Positions 34,221 through 45,811 of a stretch of 64,000 nt of DNA are shown here, one piece after another. The DNA comes from Triticum aestivum. Lineage: Eukaryota > Streptophyta > Magnoliopsida > Poales > Poaceae. Where the stretch lies: the NCBI RefSeq assembly GCF_018294505.1, contig NC_057808.1, forward strand, positions 353,077,114-353,141,113, given 5' to 3'. Below the pieces are notes generated by a model, which worked only from the letters and a program-made list of their open reading frames with translations, searched no databases and was not told the DNA's origin. Position numbers and translations under genes: made by a program. Numbering within the stretch: the stretch's first letter is position 1; every line of letters begins with the position of its first letter.

Positions 34221-35052
34221 ATGAAACGCCCTGTGCGTGTGCATGATGTTCAGAAGCTTATTGGTTGTTTGGCAGCATTGAGCCGATTCATTTCCCGTCT
34301 CGGTGAAAAGGCATTGCCTCTTTACCGACTGATGAAAAAGTCTGATAAGTTCGAGTGGACTCCTGAAGCTGAAGCAACGTTTGTAGAGCTCAAAGCCCTG
34401 CTTTCCACCCAGCCGGTGCTTGCTGCTCCAGTCAGCAAAGAGCCTCTATTGTTGTATATCGCAGCCACTGGACAGGTTGTCAGCACAGTCCTCATAGTCA
34501 AGCGAGAGGAAGATGGCAAAGCCTACAAATTTCAATGCCCAGTGCATTATATTTCTGGAGTCTTGACTCCGTCCAAGCAAAGTTATCCGCATTACCAGAA
34601 GCTTGACTATGGGATTTATCTGACCACGAAGAAAGTTGTACATTACTTCGCATACCACTCGGTTTCAGTCATCAGCGATGCTCCATTATCAGAAATTTTG
34701 AAGAATCGAGATGCAACCGGTCGAGTGGCCAAGTGGGCAATTGAACTCCTCCCTTTGGATATCAAGTTCGAAGCAAAAATGGCAATCAAATCTCAGCAAT
34801 AGGAGATTTCCTGGCCGAGTGGATTGAGCAGCAGCAACCGACTCAAGTTCACTTGGAGCATTAGACTATGTTCTTTGATGGGTCCAAGATGTTGAACGGT
34901 TCTAGTGACGGAGTGGTCCTGGTATCCCCAAGAGGTGACAAGCTCAGTTACATCCTCCAGATTCACTTCTGTATGGGTTGCGTATGGCCATCTCACTCGG
35001 CGTCCGTCGCCTGATGGTTTACGACGACTCAGATTTGGTGGTCAATTAGGTA
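34221..35052 (+). pseudogene. B RT connection and RNase H region
   Basis: The frame 34221-34802 holds QKLIGCLAALSRFISRLGEK, LYRLMKKSDKFEWTPEAEA and VVHYFAYHSVSVISDAPLSE, typical of the Gypsy RNase H neighbourhood. A second RNase-H-like remnant follows in broken frames (MTFFDGSKMLNG-like, near 34866-34900), the dual arrangement often found in Tat elements. Stops near 34800 and 34864 end the frames. Confidence 0.7.
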
Positions 35053-35968
35053 ATGAAGGAGTGGGATATCAGGAGCCCAGCCATGACTAGTTACTGCAAT
35101 GCAATGAGAAAATTAGAGAAGAAGTTTGAAGGGTTGGAGCTCCACCGCGTACCCCGACTCAAGAATCAAGCAGCTAATGATCTGGCGAAGATAGGTTCCA
35201 CTCGGAAGCCTATTCCCAGTAATGTGTTCTTGGAGAATCTCCACGCCCTGTTAGTTCAAGAAGATCCCTTTACAGAGGAGCCCCCGCAACCAATAATTTC
35301 AACCAATCCGACTAAAGTTGAAGTGCCAGCGGTGGTCGACCTGATCATGGAAGTTTTGGTAATCACCCCCGACTGGACAGTGCCATACATTGCATACTTG
35401 CTCAGGCAGGAGCTTCCGAAGGATGAGGATGAGGTTCGTCAGATCATTCACAGATCAAAGGCCTTTACAGTGATAAGTGGGCAACTCTTCACAGAAAGCG
35501 TTACTGGCGTGGCTCAGCGGTGTATCTCTCCGGAGGAGGGTCAACTGATCTTAAACGAGATTCACTTAGGGACCTGTGGTCACCATGGGTTCTCTCGGAC
35601 CATCGTGGCTAAAGCATATCGAGCGGGATTCTACTGGCCACGGGCAAATGAGATGGCGAAAGATATCGTTGACAAATGTGAAGACTGCCAGTTTTACTCG
35701 AACATGTCTCACAAACCTGCATCAGCTTTCAGGACTATTCCACTCGTCTGACCGTTTGCGGTATGGGGACTGGACATGGTTGGGCCCTTAAGAACCGGCA
35801 GAAGTGGCTTCACTCATTTGCTTGTGGCAGTCGACAAGTTCACTAAGTGGATTGAGGCAAAACCTATCGACTCGAGCACAGCCATTAGCTTCATCAAAGA
35901 ATTGGTGTTCCGGTATGGAGTTCCCCACAGCATCATTACAGACAATGGCTCAAACTTTGGTTGTGACG
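35053..35968 (+). pseudogene. B integrase, N-terminal part and core
   Basis: After the RNase H tail (LHRVPRLKNQAANDLAKIGS) comes the H2C2 finger (HLGTCGHHG ... CEDCQFYSNMSH) and the catalytic core: GLDMVGPLRTGRSGFTHLLV, then VFRYGVPHSIITDNGSNF. A TGA at about 35749-35751 separates them. LINE C interrupts just after TDNGSNF; the frame continues at 43555. Confidence 0.85.
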
Positions 35969-36109
35969 TGTTATGGCCCCCCTCCATAGTTTACACCCCG
36001 GGAAAAAATACGCCTCTCCTCCTAGCGCTGGTGGCCACTCCGGCCCCGGCGGCCACCTTCATCCCTACCGGCGGCCACTCCGGCCTTGGTAGCCACCCAC
36101 TTCACCAAG

Positions 36110-39100
36110 ATGGCACCCTATGATCTCAACTTTGATCGTGGAAAGAAGTTTCAAGCGGATATGCAGTCCAAGTTTGGTCACTCTGTGGTTTTCTCTCTGG
36201 GCTTTCGTCAAAAGGAATTCATTTTGGTGGTATCCTTCAGCAGAGCATCTTTCAAACTTGACGCACACACGGTTAGTGTTTCTCTCCATGCGATGTTTGG
36301 GGGTTATACCCAAGGTTTTAGAGTTCGTTTCTTAAGAGATAGATCATACAAGTTCTCGGTAGCTTCCAAGTCAGTTGGGTTTGAGATATATAATGCAGGG
36401 AGAATTGTTGAAAAGGAGTTTGAGATGGTGTTTAGCCTTTGGAATTTCAGTGGACCAAATTGGAGAAGATAAGAAGTTGTTTATTATGATGAGCTAGATA
36501 AAGAATGGACTCTTGTGGGTAGAAATGGCAGGGCGGTGGTTGCTCACTCCGGTGATCGCCGAAGCTACTCCATGGTGGTAAGAGAGGGTAGATTCGTTTT
36601 CGAGCGGTTATCAGGCCCTATTCATGAGGGCAATAATCAAGGTTTAAACAACAATTCATCTCAGTTTAATTCTGAGTCTTCGGGGCCACAAATTGAGCCC
36701 CCTGTGGTTCAATGTAAGCACGTACCGACACACGTAATGTGCCATGCATGCTGGGCCAATGGTCACTTTGCCCGTTTTTGCCCGACCCCGGACTTACCTA
36801 GGCTTTGGCCTTTTATGAAATTTTGCTCGTTCTCGAGCCCACCTGAGGAGGCGTGGGCCGTTGGACAGGTTGAGGCCTGGTTTCGATGCGCTGGGCCTGC
36901 ACCACAGATTAGGCGGGTTTCGTCATTTATGGAGCTAGTCAAGGATCTTTTTCAAACTTCCAGTCGAGACCGACGCTTGCCTCCTCGCATTCCACTTCAC
37001 TTACCAACTCTGCTTCTTCCTCTATCCCTGCCTCGGCAAGCTCGCCGGTGCTTTGCTCGTTGCCGGTGAGGGCATTGGTTGCTCCCTCACTGGATTTGAC
37101 TCTGATGGCCAACATCCCCATCGACCCACTGCTCTTCGTTCCGCATGGGTTCCAGATACAAGAGGTCCAAGGATGCACTGGGGTTTCCAGAGCAATCCTC
37201 CCGCATCGCCTAAGAAGGCACGAGGATTGGGCGAGTGCATACATTCATCCGCACCCTAATGAGGTATTTTTCCCCAATGTCCACGAGGTCCTCGAGGAGT
37301 TTCTGCAAGGAGTGGAGCAAGTAGGGTTTAGAGAAATCCAGCCCTGCCCTTTTGGTGAAGCTTACATCCAGTTCATGCATGTCCGTGATCATGATAGGAT
37401 CGTACGGCAAAGTCCGCATGCCTTTGGTGATGTCTTTATTTCCTTTTCCAAGCATAATGAGGGCAGAAACTGGCGTCGAGTTTACTTCAATAGAACTTGT
37501 TGGCTATTGTTTGTCGGAGTCCCTTTTGATTTCTGCAATACAGAGGACATTGTTGCAGCAATGTCAAAGTGGGGTAGAACTATTAGCTGGGAGAGAGAAC
37601 ATGCTCTAAGAGGGAAAATTTTGGTCAAAGCTAGAGTGATACAACTCATTGATATCCCTAAAAGCATCAGGTGGTCTGAGGGTGAGCAGTTTGAAGAAGA
37701 ATAATGGACCAGTTATGTGGAAGTTCTGTTGGAGGAAATGCTGGGTGGTGGGCCTGCTGATGAGGATCCTATTCCACCTAATGGTGTTGATCCACACCCT
37801 GTTCTTCAGCATGCAAATGATTTTCCTGGATTTCTGCCTCTGCTAGTACACAATATTCATGCTCAGAATGAAGACTGGGATGATTGGGAAGAGCGGGATC
37901 AGCAAGAGCAGCATTGGGCTTTCCCTCAACCAAATCCAGCTGGGCCACAACAACAGCAAGTTGAAATACCTGTGTTGCAAGAAGATGGGGATCCTAACAG
38001 TAGCACCACTACAACTGTTTCATTGTGATGGGCTTTTCTCCATTACTCACTCAGCTAGTGAAGAAGTAAACCAGGGAGCACAACCAATGGGTTTGGGTCT
38101 TCTAAATATTGCTATGGCTTATAATGCTGAGGAAGAGGAGGAAGAGATGCCAGTAGCTGATAATAATGTGGAGAATTTGCAAATTCAGATTGTGGTTGAG
38201 CAGCCCCCTGCTGTAACTGAAGATGGTCCAGTCCAACAACTTGTAGACATGGCAGTTATTCCCAAGGAGGGGGTGAAACTTCTGCTGGTGGCCATGGAAT
38301 TCAAATGATGGTATCTGACAAGAAAGATGATACTGAGAATACTATCATCAGGAGGAGTACTTCACCAAATAAAGCCACTGTTTGCGCTAAAGAGACTGCC
38401 TTTGAAGGGGCTGTAGTTGCACAACCTCAGGCTCCTGTCTCAACAAACAAAGGAAAAGAAGATGTCCCAATTCCTCAAGTGGACACATCTTCTGACTTCA
38501 ACAAGAAAGGTACTTTACATGGTTCTAATCACATGTTTGATTTACAGTCAATTGCTGAATATCATGCTTTGGACGTTATTGATGGTTCTCACTTAATCTC
38601 TGAAGAGGGGCTAGATTTATGGATACATCACTTTGCTCCAGCTACTCAGGGAAATGCCAACACTTTCAAAATTGACATCCCAGTAAGTTGTTTTCATTTC
38701 ATAATTCACTTGCTGTTGACTCCCGGTAAGTTTGGGTGGACAATGCACTTGTTAAAGTCTGATCTTTGGAAACTGTTGACTGCTAATTGTGATTCTGAAG
38801 AAACTATGTCGTTTCATATACATATGGATGTACTACCTCTCAGGCACCCACTTGTAAGGAGATTATGCAAGGCGTGGGCAAGGAAAATGAAGGAATTAGC
38901 CCAGCTGCACACTCTTCAAGTGGAGCTGGCAGCCCCCTAAAACAAGTGTCCACCAATAAAGTTGTTTTGCTGCCACTCGGAGAAGCTATCTCCAAGAAAA
39001 GGAGGGAGAAAGAACCTTTGGTTGAAACTGAGGTAAGAAGAAGTGACAGGATTAAGAGAGATAATAATGGCTATAGAAGAAAATCTTGTGATACTAAATC

Positions 39101-39293
39101 CGGCTTACCATGTGATGCTATACCTCCAGTTCTTCCAAATAAAGTGGTTAAAAACCTGACAAAATCTTTCTATAAGGTGGCTGCGGATGAACTACATGAG
39201 AAGCTATCCAAGAAACCCAAGAAGAAGGGACAAGGGGAGGTGGCCAAGGTGACCAAGGCCACAGGAGATGCAGCACAGTCCAAGATGAACTGA
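36110..39293 (+). pseudogene. LINE ORF1 protein (RNA-binding, CCHC knuckle)
   Basis: The likely start is ATG 36110 (MAPYDLNFDRGKKFQADMQS); an in-frame ATG lies 24 bp upstream. Frame 1 runs to 37069 with a TAA after NWRR and contains the knuckle CHACWANGHFARFC (about 36742). The frame shifts near 37060 to one with RAILPHRLRRHEDWASAYIH and GRNWRRVYFNRTCWLLFVGV (RNP-like region). It shifts again near 38900 to a basic tail ending KKPKKKGQGEVAK. ORF1 proteins bind LINE RNA. At least two frameshifts and several stops make it inactive. Confidence 0.8.
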
Positions 39294-39709
39294 TGATGGA
39301 CACGCAACATAGTTACTGTCAGAGCACTACACTGTTACAGTACTTTTCTTTGTGGGCTGTCTGTTTTATGTATGCTGTGGGTTTTAAGTCCAGACAATGT
39401 ATAATGATGGATGACAGCCTAGAGTGTCCACTTTTGTATGATGGTACCCTACTTGCTGTTTATGACTCCTGGATTTGGTCTATCAATGGGTGTGATGGTA
39501 TTTATCTGCCTGATGCTGTGAAAATTCTATTGATCCATGGTTCTGTGTGATGTTGTGGGTTTTGTTTGCAATGTGGCTTTTGGAAGGATGGTAGTTTTTT
39601 CAACTGATCATGAGCATTGTGTTTTTCAACTCCTTATAGCATTCACAGACTGGGGCACATGCCAAGGGATGGACCTTGGTACAGTTAATAAAATACCAAC
39701 TATTTTGCA

Positions 39710-42700
39710 ATGAATAACAACAGATCCTGTAATATATTAAACTGGAATGTAAGAGGGATTAATGCTCCACATAAGTGGCTAGCAATTAGACAAAAATTGG
39801 AAGAAAGTGCTGCTAGGATTGTATGCATTCATGAAACAAAGAGAGAGACTTTTGATCTTGCTTATATACATAAGTTTTGTCCTCAGAGATTTAATAAATT
39901 TGATTATCTCCCCTCAATTGGGGCTTTTGGAGGAATTCTAACTGCTTGGAATGGAGCTATGTTCACAGGTGAAATGGTTTTTTAGAACAAAATTTCTTTA
40001 TCTATTCAGTTCACTTGCAACACCTCATCCAAAACTTGGATTCTCACAAACATCAATGGACCTTGCAATCATGAGGACAAGACTGAATTTATAGATTGGT
40101 TTAGCAATATTCAGGTGCCTATTGATGTGGACTGGATAATCATGGGAGACTTTAACTTCATTAGATCACCTGAGGATAGAAATAGGCCTGGAGATGTCAA
40201 TGAAATGCTTCTCTTTAATGAAGCTATAAGCAACCTTGGGTTGATTGAACTGCAACTAAAAGGAAGACAATTTAGTTGGAGCAACATGGAGGATAACCCA
40301 CTTCTTGAGAAGTTGGATTGGTTTTTTACATCAGCGGCTTGGATGAGAAGTTATCCGGATTCTACTGCTCTTCCTCTGGCAAAACCAATTTCTGATCATC
40401 TGCCATGTATGGTTAAAATTGGCACCAACATCCCAAAATCCAAGGTCTTCAGATTTGAAAACTACTGGCTAAAGCACAGCTCTTTCAAACAAGTAGTTCA
40501 AGCAACATGGAACATACCTGTGGGTTTCACTGATCATGCTAAAAAGATCAATGCCAAATTTAAAAATCTGAGAAGAGCTCTAAAATTGTGGGCGGAAAGC
40601 TTGTCCTATCTTAAAAAGCAGATTGAGGACTTAAATGCCTGCATCTTTTTATGGGATTTGATTGAGGAATACAGGGATTTATGTGTCTTTGAAGGTAACT
40701 GTAGAAGCATGCTTAAGGAATTTTTGCTCACAGTGCTCAACAATCAGAAAATCTACTGGTAGCATAGAGGAAAAATCAAAGGAGTCAAATTTGGGGATGA
40801 AAACACTAAATTCTTTCATACCAAGGCTACCATCAATCACTGGCATAATGAAATTGCAATGCTGTTAAATGAAGACCAAGTTGATGTTACAGATCATGAA
40901 GGAAAAGCTACCATTCTCTGGGAGGCATTCAAAAAGAGATTGGGACAATCTACTGGGCATACAATGCACTTTGACTTAAATGATCTATATGAACATACAG
41001 TGGATCCTCAAGTGTTCATAGACTTGGAAAAACCATTTACACAAGAGGAAATTGATGATCTGGTTAAAAAATTTCCAACAGATAAATCTCCTGGTCCTGA
41101 TGGTTTTAATAATGAGTTCATTACAAAATGCTGGGATATTATAAAGGTGGATGTAACTGATCTTATCATGGCTTTTCATGCTGGTAATGTAGATTTGGAG
41201 AACATCAACACATCATTCATTACTCTGATTCCCAAAAAAGAAGTGCCCCTATCCCCAAATGACTTCAGACCAATTTCATTACTTAATGGAGTGCTTAAAA
41301 TCATCACAAAATTGTTGGCTAACAGGTTGCAGAGAGTTATCCTAAAGATGGTGCACATTAACCAATATGGCTTCCTAAAAAATAGAGTGATTCAATAATG
41401 TCTAGGATGGGCATATGAGTATATCCATCAATTTCACAAATCAAAGGAAGAGATGTTAGTAATTAAATTGGATTTTGAAAAAGCCTTCGATACAATTGAG
41501 CATCAAGCAATCATCGACATTTTCAGAGCAAAGGGGTTTGGAGAAAAATGCATTTCATGGATGCAATTAATATTCTCATCTGCGTCTTCAGCTGTCATGC
41601 TAAATGGAGTGCCTGGGAAGGAATTCTACATCAGAAGAGGAGTAAGACAAGGGGATCCTTACTCCCCTTTAATTTTTATGCTGGCTGCTGACTTGCTACA
41701 ATCTATACTCAACAAAGCCATGAGACTAAATCTGACTCCACCACTTCAAGTCAGCTCATGACCTGATTACCCAATAGTTCAATATGCATATGACACATTG
41801 GTTATTATGCAAGCAAATGCCAAACAACTCATATGCCTCAAAGCACTCCTAAACACTTTTGCATCAGCAACTGGGCTTAAAGTCAATTATGGAAAATCAA
41901 TCATGGTACCTATTAACATTGATGAAGAGAGAGTAGATATTTTTACAAACACACTTCAATGTGCTAGAGGACATTTCCCCTTTACATATCTGGGACTGCC
42001 ATTGGGTATATACAAACCAACTGTGGAACAATGTTTACCTCTAGTTAACAGGATTGCAAATAGACTGGCTGGTATATCCACTTTCATGACTCAGGCAGGA
42101 AGGCTGCTATTGGTAAAATCAGTGCTTGCATCACTATCCATATTCTTCATGTGTTGTTTGGATATTCCTATCACAATTAAGAAACAGATTATAAAATACT
42201 TAAGACATTGTCTTTGGAGAAGCCTAGAAATGGGGGACCGCAGACCAGCAATGGTGGCTTGACACACAGTTTGTAGACCCAAAAGTCAAGGAGGATTGGG
42301 GGTCTTGGACATCTACACACACAACAAAACCCTTCTTATGAAAAACCTACACAAGTTCTTCAACAGACATGATAGACCTTGGGTTAAGCTAATTGATAGA
42401 CTTATTACAGTGATGGGAGACTTCCAGGAGATACTATGATAGGCTCTTTCTGGTGGAAATCAAACATGGCACTCACTGATCAATTTAAAGCAATTGCTAG
42501 ATATAATGTGGGAGATGGTAAAAGTGCATTCTTCTAGGATGACTTATGGCATCAATCAGTACTCAAACATAAATTCCATCACTTGCACTCTTTTGTCAAA
42601 AACCCTCAATTGAATGTCCATCAAGTGGTTAGTACTGAATACCTTCAGGACTTATTCTATTTACCACTGACAACACAAGCATATGATGAATTCTTGGAAA

Positions 42701-43317
42701 TGGAAGATATCTGCATCTCTTTGAGACAATCTAAATTTTTGGATTCAATGGACACATGGAGTTACATTTGGGGAAATGAATTCTATTCTTCCATCAAAGC
42801 ATATAAAGTTCTGATTGGACACAAGCAAACACCACCTCACTTCAATTGGATTTGGAAGAGCTCATGTCAGCCCAAGCATAAAGTGTTTTTCTGGATGTTG
42901 TTACATGATAGAGTCAACACAAGGAACCTGCTAAGGAGAAAGAGCTTTCAACTTGAAGCCTATAATTGGGCAGCAAGGGACTGTCAACAAGAGGAAACAT
43001 TGCATCATCTATTCTGGGGATGTCTCTTTGCACAGCAATGCTGGGATTTTATTTGTCCAACAAGAACACCAAACTTGTCAGTGTTAGAAGCATTTCAAGA
43101 TCTGAAGGACAAGCTCAATTACCCTTTCTATATGGAGATCATTATTCTTGGGTCGTGGGCCATTTGGATAACCAGAAATAATAAGATCTCTGAAAACATT
43201 ACACCATCATTCCAAGGCTGGAAATTCATCTTCATGGAGGAACTAAAACTACTAAAATACAGGATGAAGCAGAAGTATGAAAGGCAGTTCTTTGTGTGGC
43301 TTGAAGCTCTATTGTAA
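39710..43317 (+). pseudogene. LINE ORF2: endonuclease and reverse transcriptase
   Basis: The start NNNRSCNILNWNVRGINAPH opens an APE-type endonuclease (WIIMGDFNFIRSPEDRN; SDHLPCMVKIG). RT has KSPGPDGFNNEFITKCWDII, FRPISLLNGVLKIITKLLAN, LDFEKAFDTIEHQAIIDIFR and RRGVRQGDPYSPLIFML. The expected YADD is YAYD (41783-41794), removing a catalytic Asp. A zf-RVT domain (WKSSCQPKHKVFFWMLLHDR; ETLHHLFWGCLFAQQCWDF) ends the protein. Stops at 39983, 40760, 41396, 41759 and 42260 share one frame; a frameshift lies between 42262 and 42583. Confidence 0.9.
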
Positions 43318-43538
43318 TTTCCTTTTTAGTAGTATTTTCTACTTTTAGTTTTGCTAGCTTGTCTTTCTAGCTTTTTCTTTCTTTTCTTTTAGTTCTTTCT
43401 CTAGATTCTTTCTTAGTTTTCTCTTTTTTCCTTCTCTGAGGCTTAGCTCAAGCCTCTCTGTATACTCTGGTTCCTTTCTTTTAATTAATTAATAAAAGTT
43501 GCAGTGGGCTTTTTACCCTACTGTTTATAGTCAAAAAA
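43318..43538 (+). other. LINE 3' UTR and poly(A)
   Basis: A T/C-rich tail with repeated CTTTCTTTT-type runs, a TTAATTAATTAATAAAAG segment (possible polyadenylation signal AATAAA at about 43489) and a terminal run of eight A at 43533-43540, part of which belongs to the target duplication. Confidence 0.75.
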
Positions 43539-43554
43539 AACTTTGATTGTGACG

Positions 43555-44182
43555 AGTTCAAAGCATACTGTGCTTCCCAAGGCACTCGGGTAGACTACGC
43601 ATCCGTTGCGCATCCGCAGTCGAATGGGCAAGCTGAGAGAGCAAGTGGTCTGATCCTCAAGGGTGGAAACCTCGTTTGATGCACGACCTCAAGCATGCAG
43701 CTGGGGCTTGGGTGACTGAGTTACCATCTGTTCTATGGGGATTAAGGACGACTCCTAACCGATCGACTGGATGAACCCCTTTCTTCATGGTGTACGGAGC
43801 TGAAGCCGTGCTTCCGAGTGATGTGCTGCACAATGCTCCACGAGTGGAACTTTTCACAGAAGACAAAGCAGAGCAAGCACGACATGATGCCGTTGATATT
43901 CTAGAGGAGGAACGAGAGATGGCTCTGATCCGGTCGGCCATTTATCAACAAGACCTTCGTCGATTCCATGCTCAAAACATCAAGGGTCGAGCATTTCAGG
44001 AAGGGGACCTTGTGCTCCGAGTACATCAGCAGAGGCCTCATAAGCTTGCCCCTGCTTGGGAAGGACCCTTCATCATCACCCAGGTGCTCGACAACGGGGC
44101 GTATCACCTTTACAATGTGGCCCAGAACCAAGACGAGCCGCGCTCTTGGAACGCAGATCTGCTCTGCCGTTTTTATACTTAA
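43555..44182 (+). pseudogene. B integrase, C-terminal part
   Basis: This resumes the core: EFKAYCASQGTRVDYASVAH, then HPQSNGQAERASGL with the catalytic Glu. Frame is lost for about 120 bp (stop at about 43678) and resumes at 43787 with VYGAEAVLPSDVLHNAPRVE, GRAFQEGDLVLRVHQQR and LAPAWEGPFIITQVLDNGAY, the GPY/F-type C-terminal domain. It ends at 44182. Confidence 0.85.
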
Positions 44183-44296
44183 ACACTCGGATTATCAAGA
44201 TGTAATAAGAAGTACTTTTCAGTTTGTTTATCAAATACTTGATTTCTGCAGTCTCTTAATGATTGTTTTCACATAAATGTGTGTTCAAATCCCCCA

Positions 44297-45380
44297 GTGG
44301 GTGGCTTAGCCGCGAACCCGATTTGCCTAAGTTTCAAAAACACTCTGAGTGAAGAACAACCCTCTTACTCGGGGGCTTAGCTGCGAACCCGATTCTCCTA
44401 AGTTTCAAAAACACCCCGAGTGAAGAGCAACCCTCTCACTCGGGGGCTTAGCCGTGAACCAGAAACCCTAAGTTTCAAAACACACTTCGAGTGAAGAGCA
44501 ACCCTCTCCCTCGGGGGCTTAGCTACGACCCCTTACTCGCCTAAGTTTTAGAAACACACTCCGAGTGAAGAGCAACCCTCTCACTCGGGGGCTTAGCCGT
44601 GGACCTGATTCGCCTAAGTTTCAAAACACACTTCGAGTGAAGAGCAACCCTCTCACTCGGGGGCTTAGCCGCGAACCTGATTCGCCTATGTTTCAAAACA
44701 CACTCCGAGTGAAGAGCAGCCCTCTCACTCGGGGGCTTAGCTGCGACCCCGTACTCGCCTAAGTTTCAAAAACACTCTGACTAAAGAGCAACCCTCTCAC
44801 TCGGGGGCTTAGCCACGAACCTGATTCGCCTAAGTTTCAAAAAACACTCCGAGTGAAGAGCAACCCTCTCACTCGGGGGCTTAGCCGAGAACCTGGTTCG
44901 CCTAAGTTTCAAAACACACTCTGAGTGAAGAGCAACCCTCTCACTCGGGGGCTTAGCCGCGAACCTGACTCGCCTAAGTTTCAAAAATACTCCAAGTGAA
45001 GAGCAACCCTCTCACTCGGGGGCTTAGCCGCGAACCTGATTCGCCTAAGTTTTAAAACACACCCTGAGTGAAGAGCAACCCTCTCACTCGGGGGCTTAGC
45101 CGCAAACCAGATTCGCCTAAGTTTCAAAAACACTCCGAGTGAAGAGCAACCCTCTCACTCGAGGGCTTAGCTGCAACCCCGTACTCACCTAAGTTTCAAA
45201 CACACTCCGCGTGAAGAGCAACCCTCTCACTCGGGGACTTAGCTGCGATCCCGTACTCGCCTAAGTTACAAAACATACTCCGAGTGAAGAGCTACCCTCT
45301 CACTCGGGGGCTTAACTGCGACCCCATACTCGCCTAAGTTACAAAACATACTCCGAGTGAAGAGCAACCCTTTCACTCGG
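44297..45380 (+). repeat. Tandem array, about 15 copies of a ~72-bp unit
   Basis: Each unit contains GTGAAGAGCAACCCTCTCAC, TCGGGGGCTTAGC and CGCCTAAGTTTCAAAACAC. Two unit types differ after CTTAGC: one reads CGCGAACCTGATTCGCC, the other TGCGACCCCGTACTCGCC; type two recurs at intervals among type-one copies. The first unit starts with CCCCCAGTGGGTGGCTTAG, linking it to the intronic motif. Open frames through it are by-products. Confidence 0.9.
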
Positions 45381-45390
45381 AGACCTGGCC

Positions 45391-45579
45391 ATGCGCTCCG
45401 AGCTATGCCACAAGTACAATGCCTGGTCGCACTCTGAGCTGCGCCACAAGTACAACGTCCGGTTGCACTCTGAGCTGCGCCACAAGTACAACGTCCGGTT
45501 GCACTCTGAGCTGCGCCACAAGTACAACATCTGGTTGCACTCGGAGCTGCGCCACAAGTACAACGTCTATTCCGAGTGA
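45391..45579 (+). repeat. 36-bp minisatellite, about five copies
   Basis: The unit GAGCTGCGCCACAAGTACAA plus CGTCCGGTTGCACTCT is repeated with small changes. Since 36 is divisible by three, frames on both strands stay open (plus reading SELRHKYNVRLH repeated). No start context or conserved protein supports coding. Confidence 0.88.
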
Positions 45580-45811
45580 AGAGAAATCCTCTCACTCGGA
45601 GACTCAACTATGAACCTAGATTCGCTTGAGTCAAAAAATCTGAAGACAATCAAGACAAAGCAACTGCATTCAAATAAATCAACCAAGTTCGGATAAATCC
45701 AGCAAGGTTCAGAACCACCGGCAGAGTACTCGGGCATCAAGCCCGAAAGAATCTAACGATTACAAAATCACTCGGCATTCCGAGGCAAATAAAGTCAAGT
45801 TATCAAGTTTT

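Larger units (their letters stand above)
35969..43538 (+). mobile_element. Element C: L1-type LINE inserted in B integrase
   Basis: A full-length-looking LINE of about 7.57 kb carries ORF1 (zinc knuckle), ORF2 (endonuclease, RT, zf-RVT), a T/C-rich 3' UTR and a poly(A) tail. The target duplication AACTTTGGTTGTGACG (35953-35968) recurs at 43539-43554 with one G-to-A change, overlapping the poly(A). Removing it restores the integrase sequence. Confidence 0.92.
44183..45811 (+). other. B post-pol spacer with tandem repeats
   Basis: Non-coding. It has a short linker (44183-44296), the 15-copy array (44297-45380), the 36-bp minisatellite (45391-45579) and unique sequence to the stop of the antisense gene at 45812. 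Confidence 0.75.

Noticed and set aside
44297..45579. CRISPR-like regular repeats
   Set aside because: Units are contiguous tandem repeats without unique spacers, inside a plant retrotransposon.
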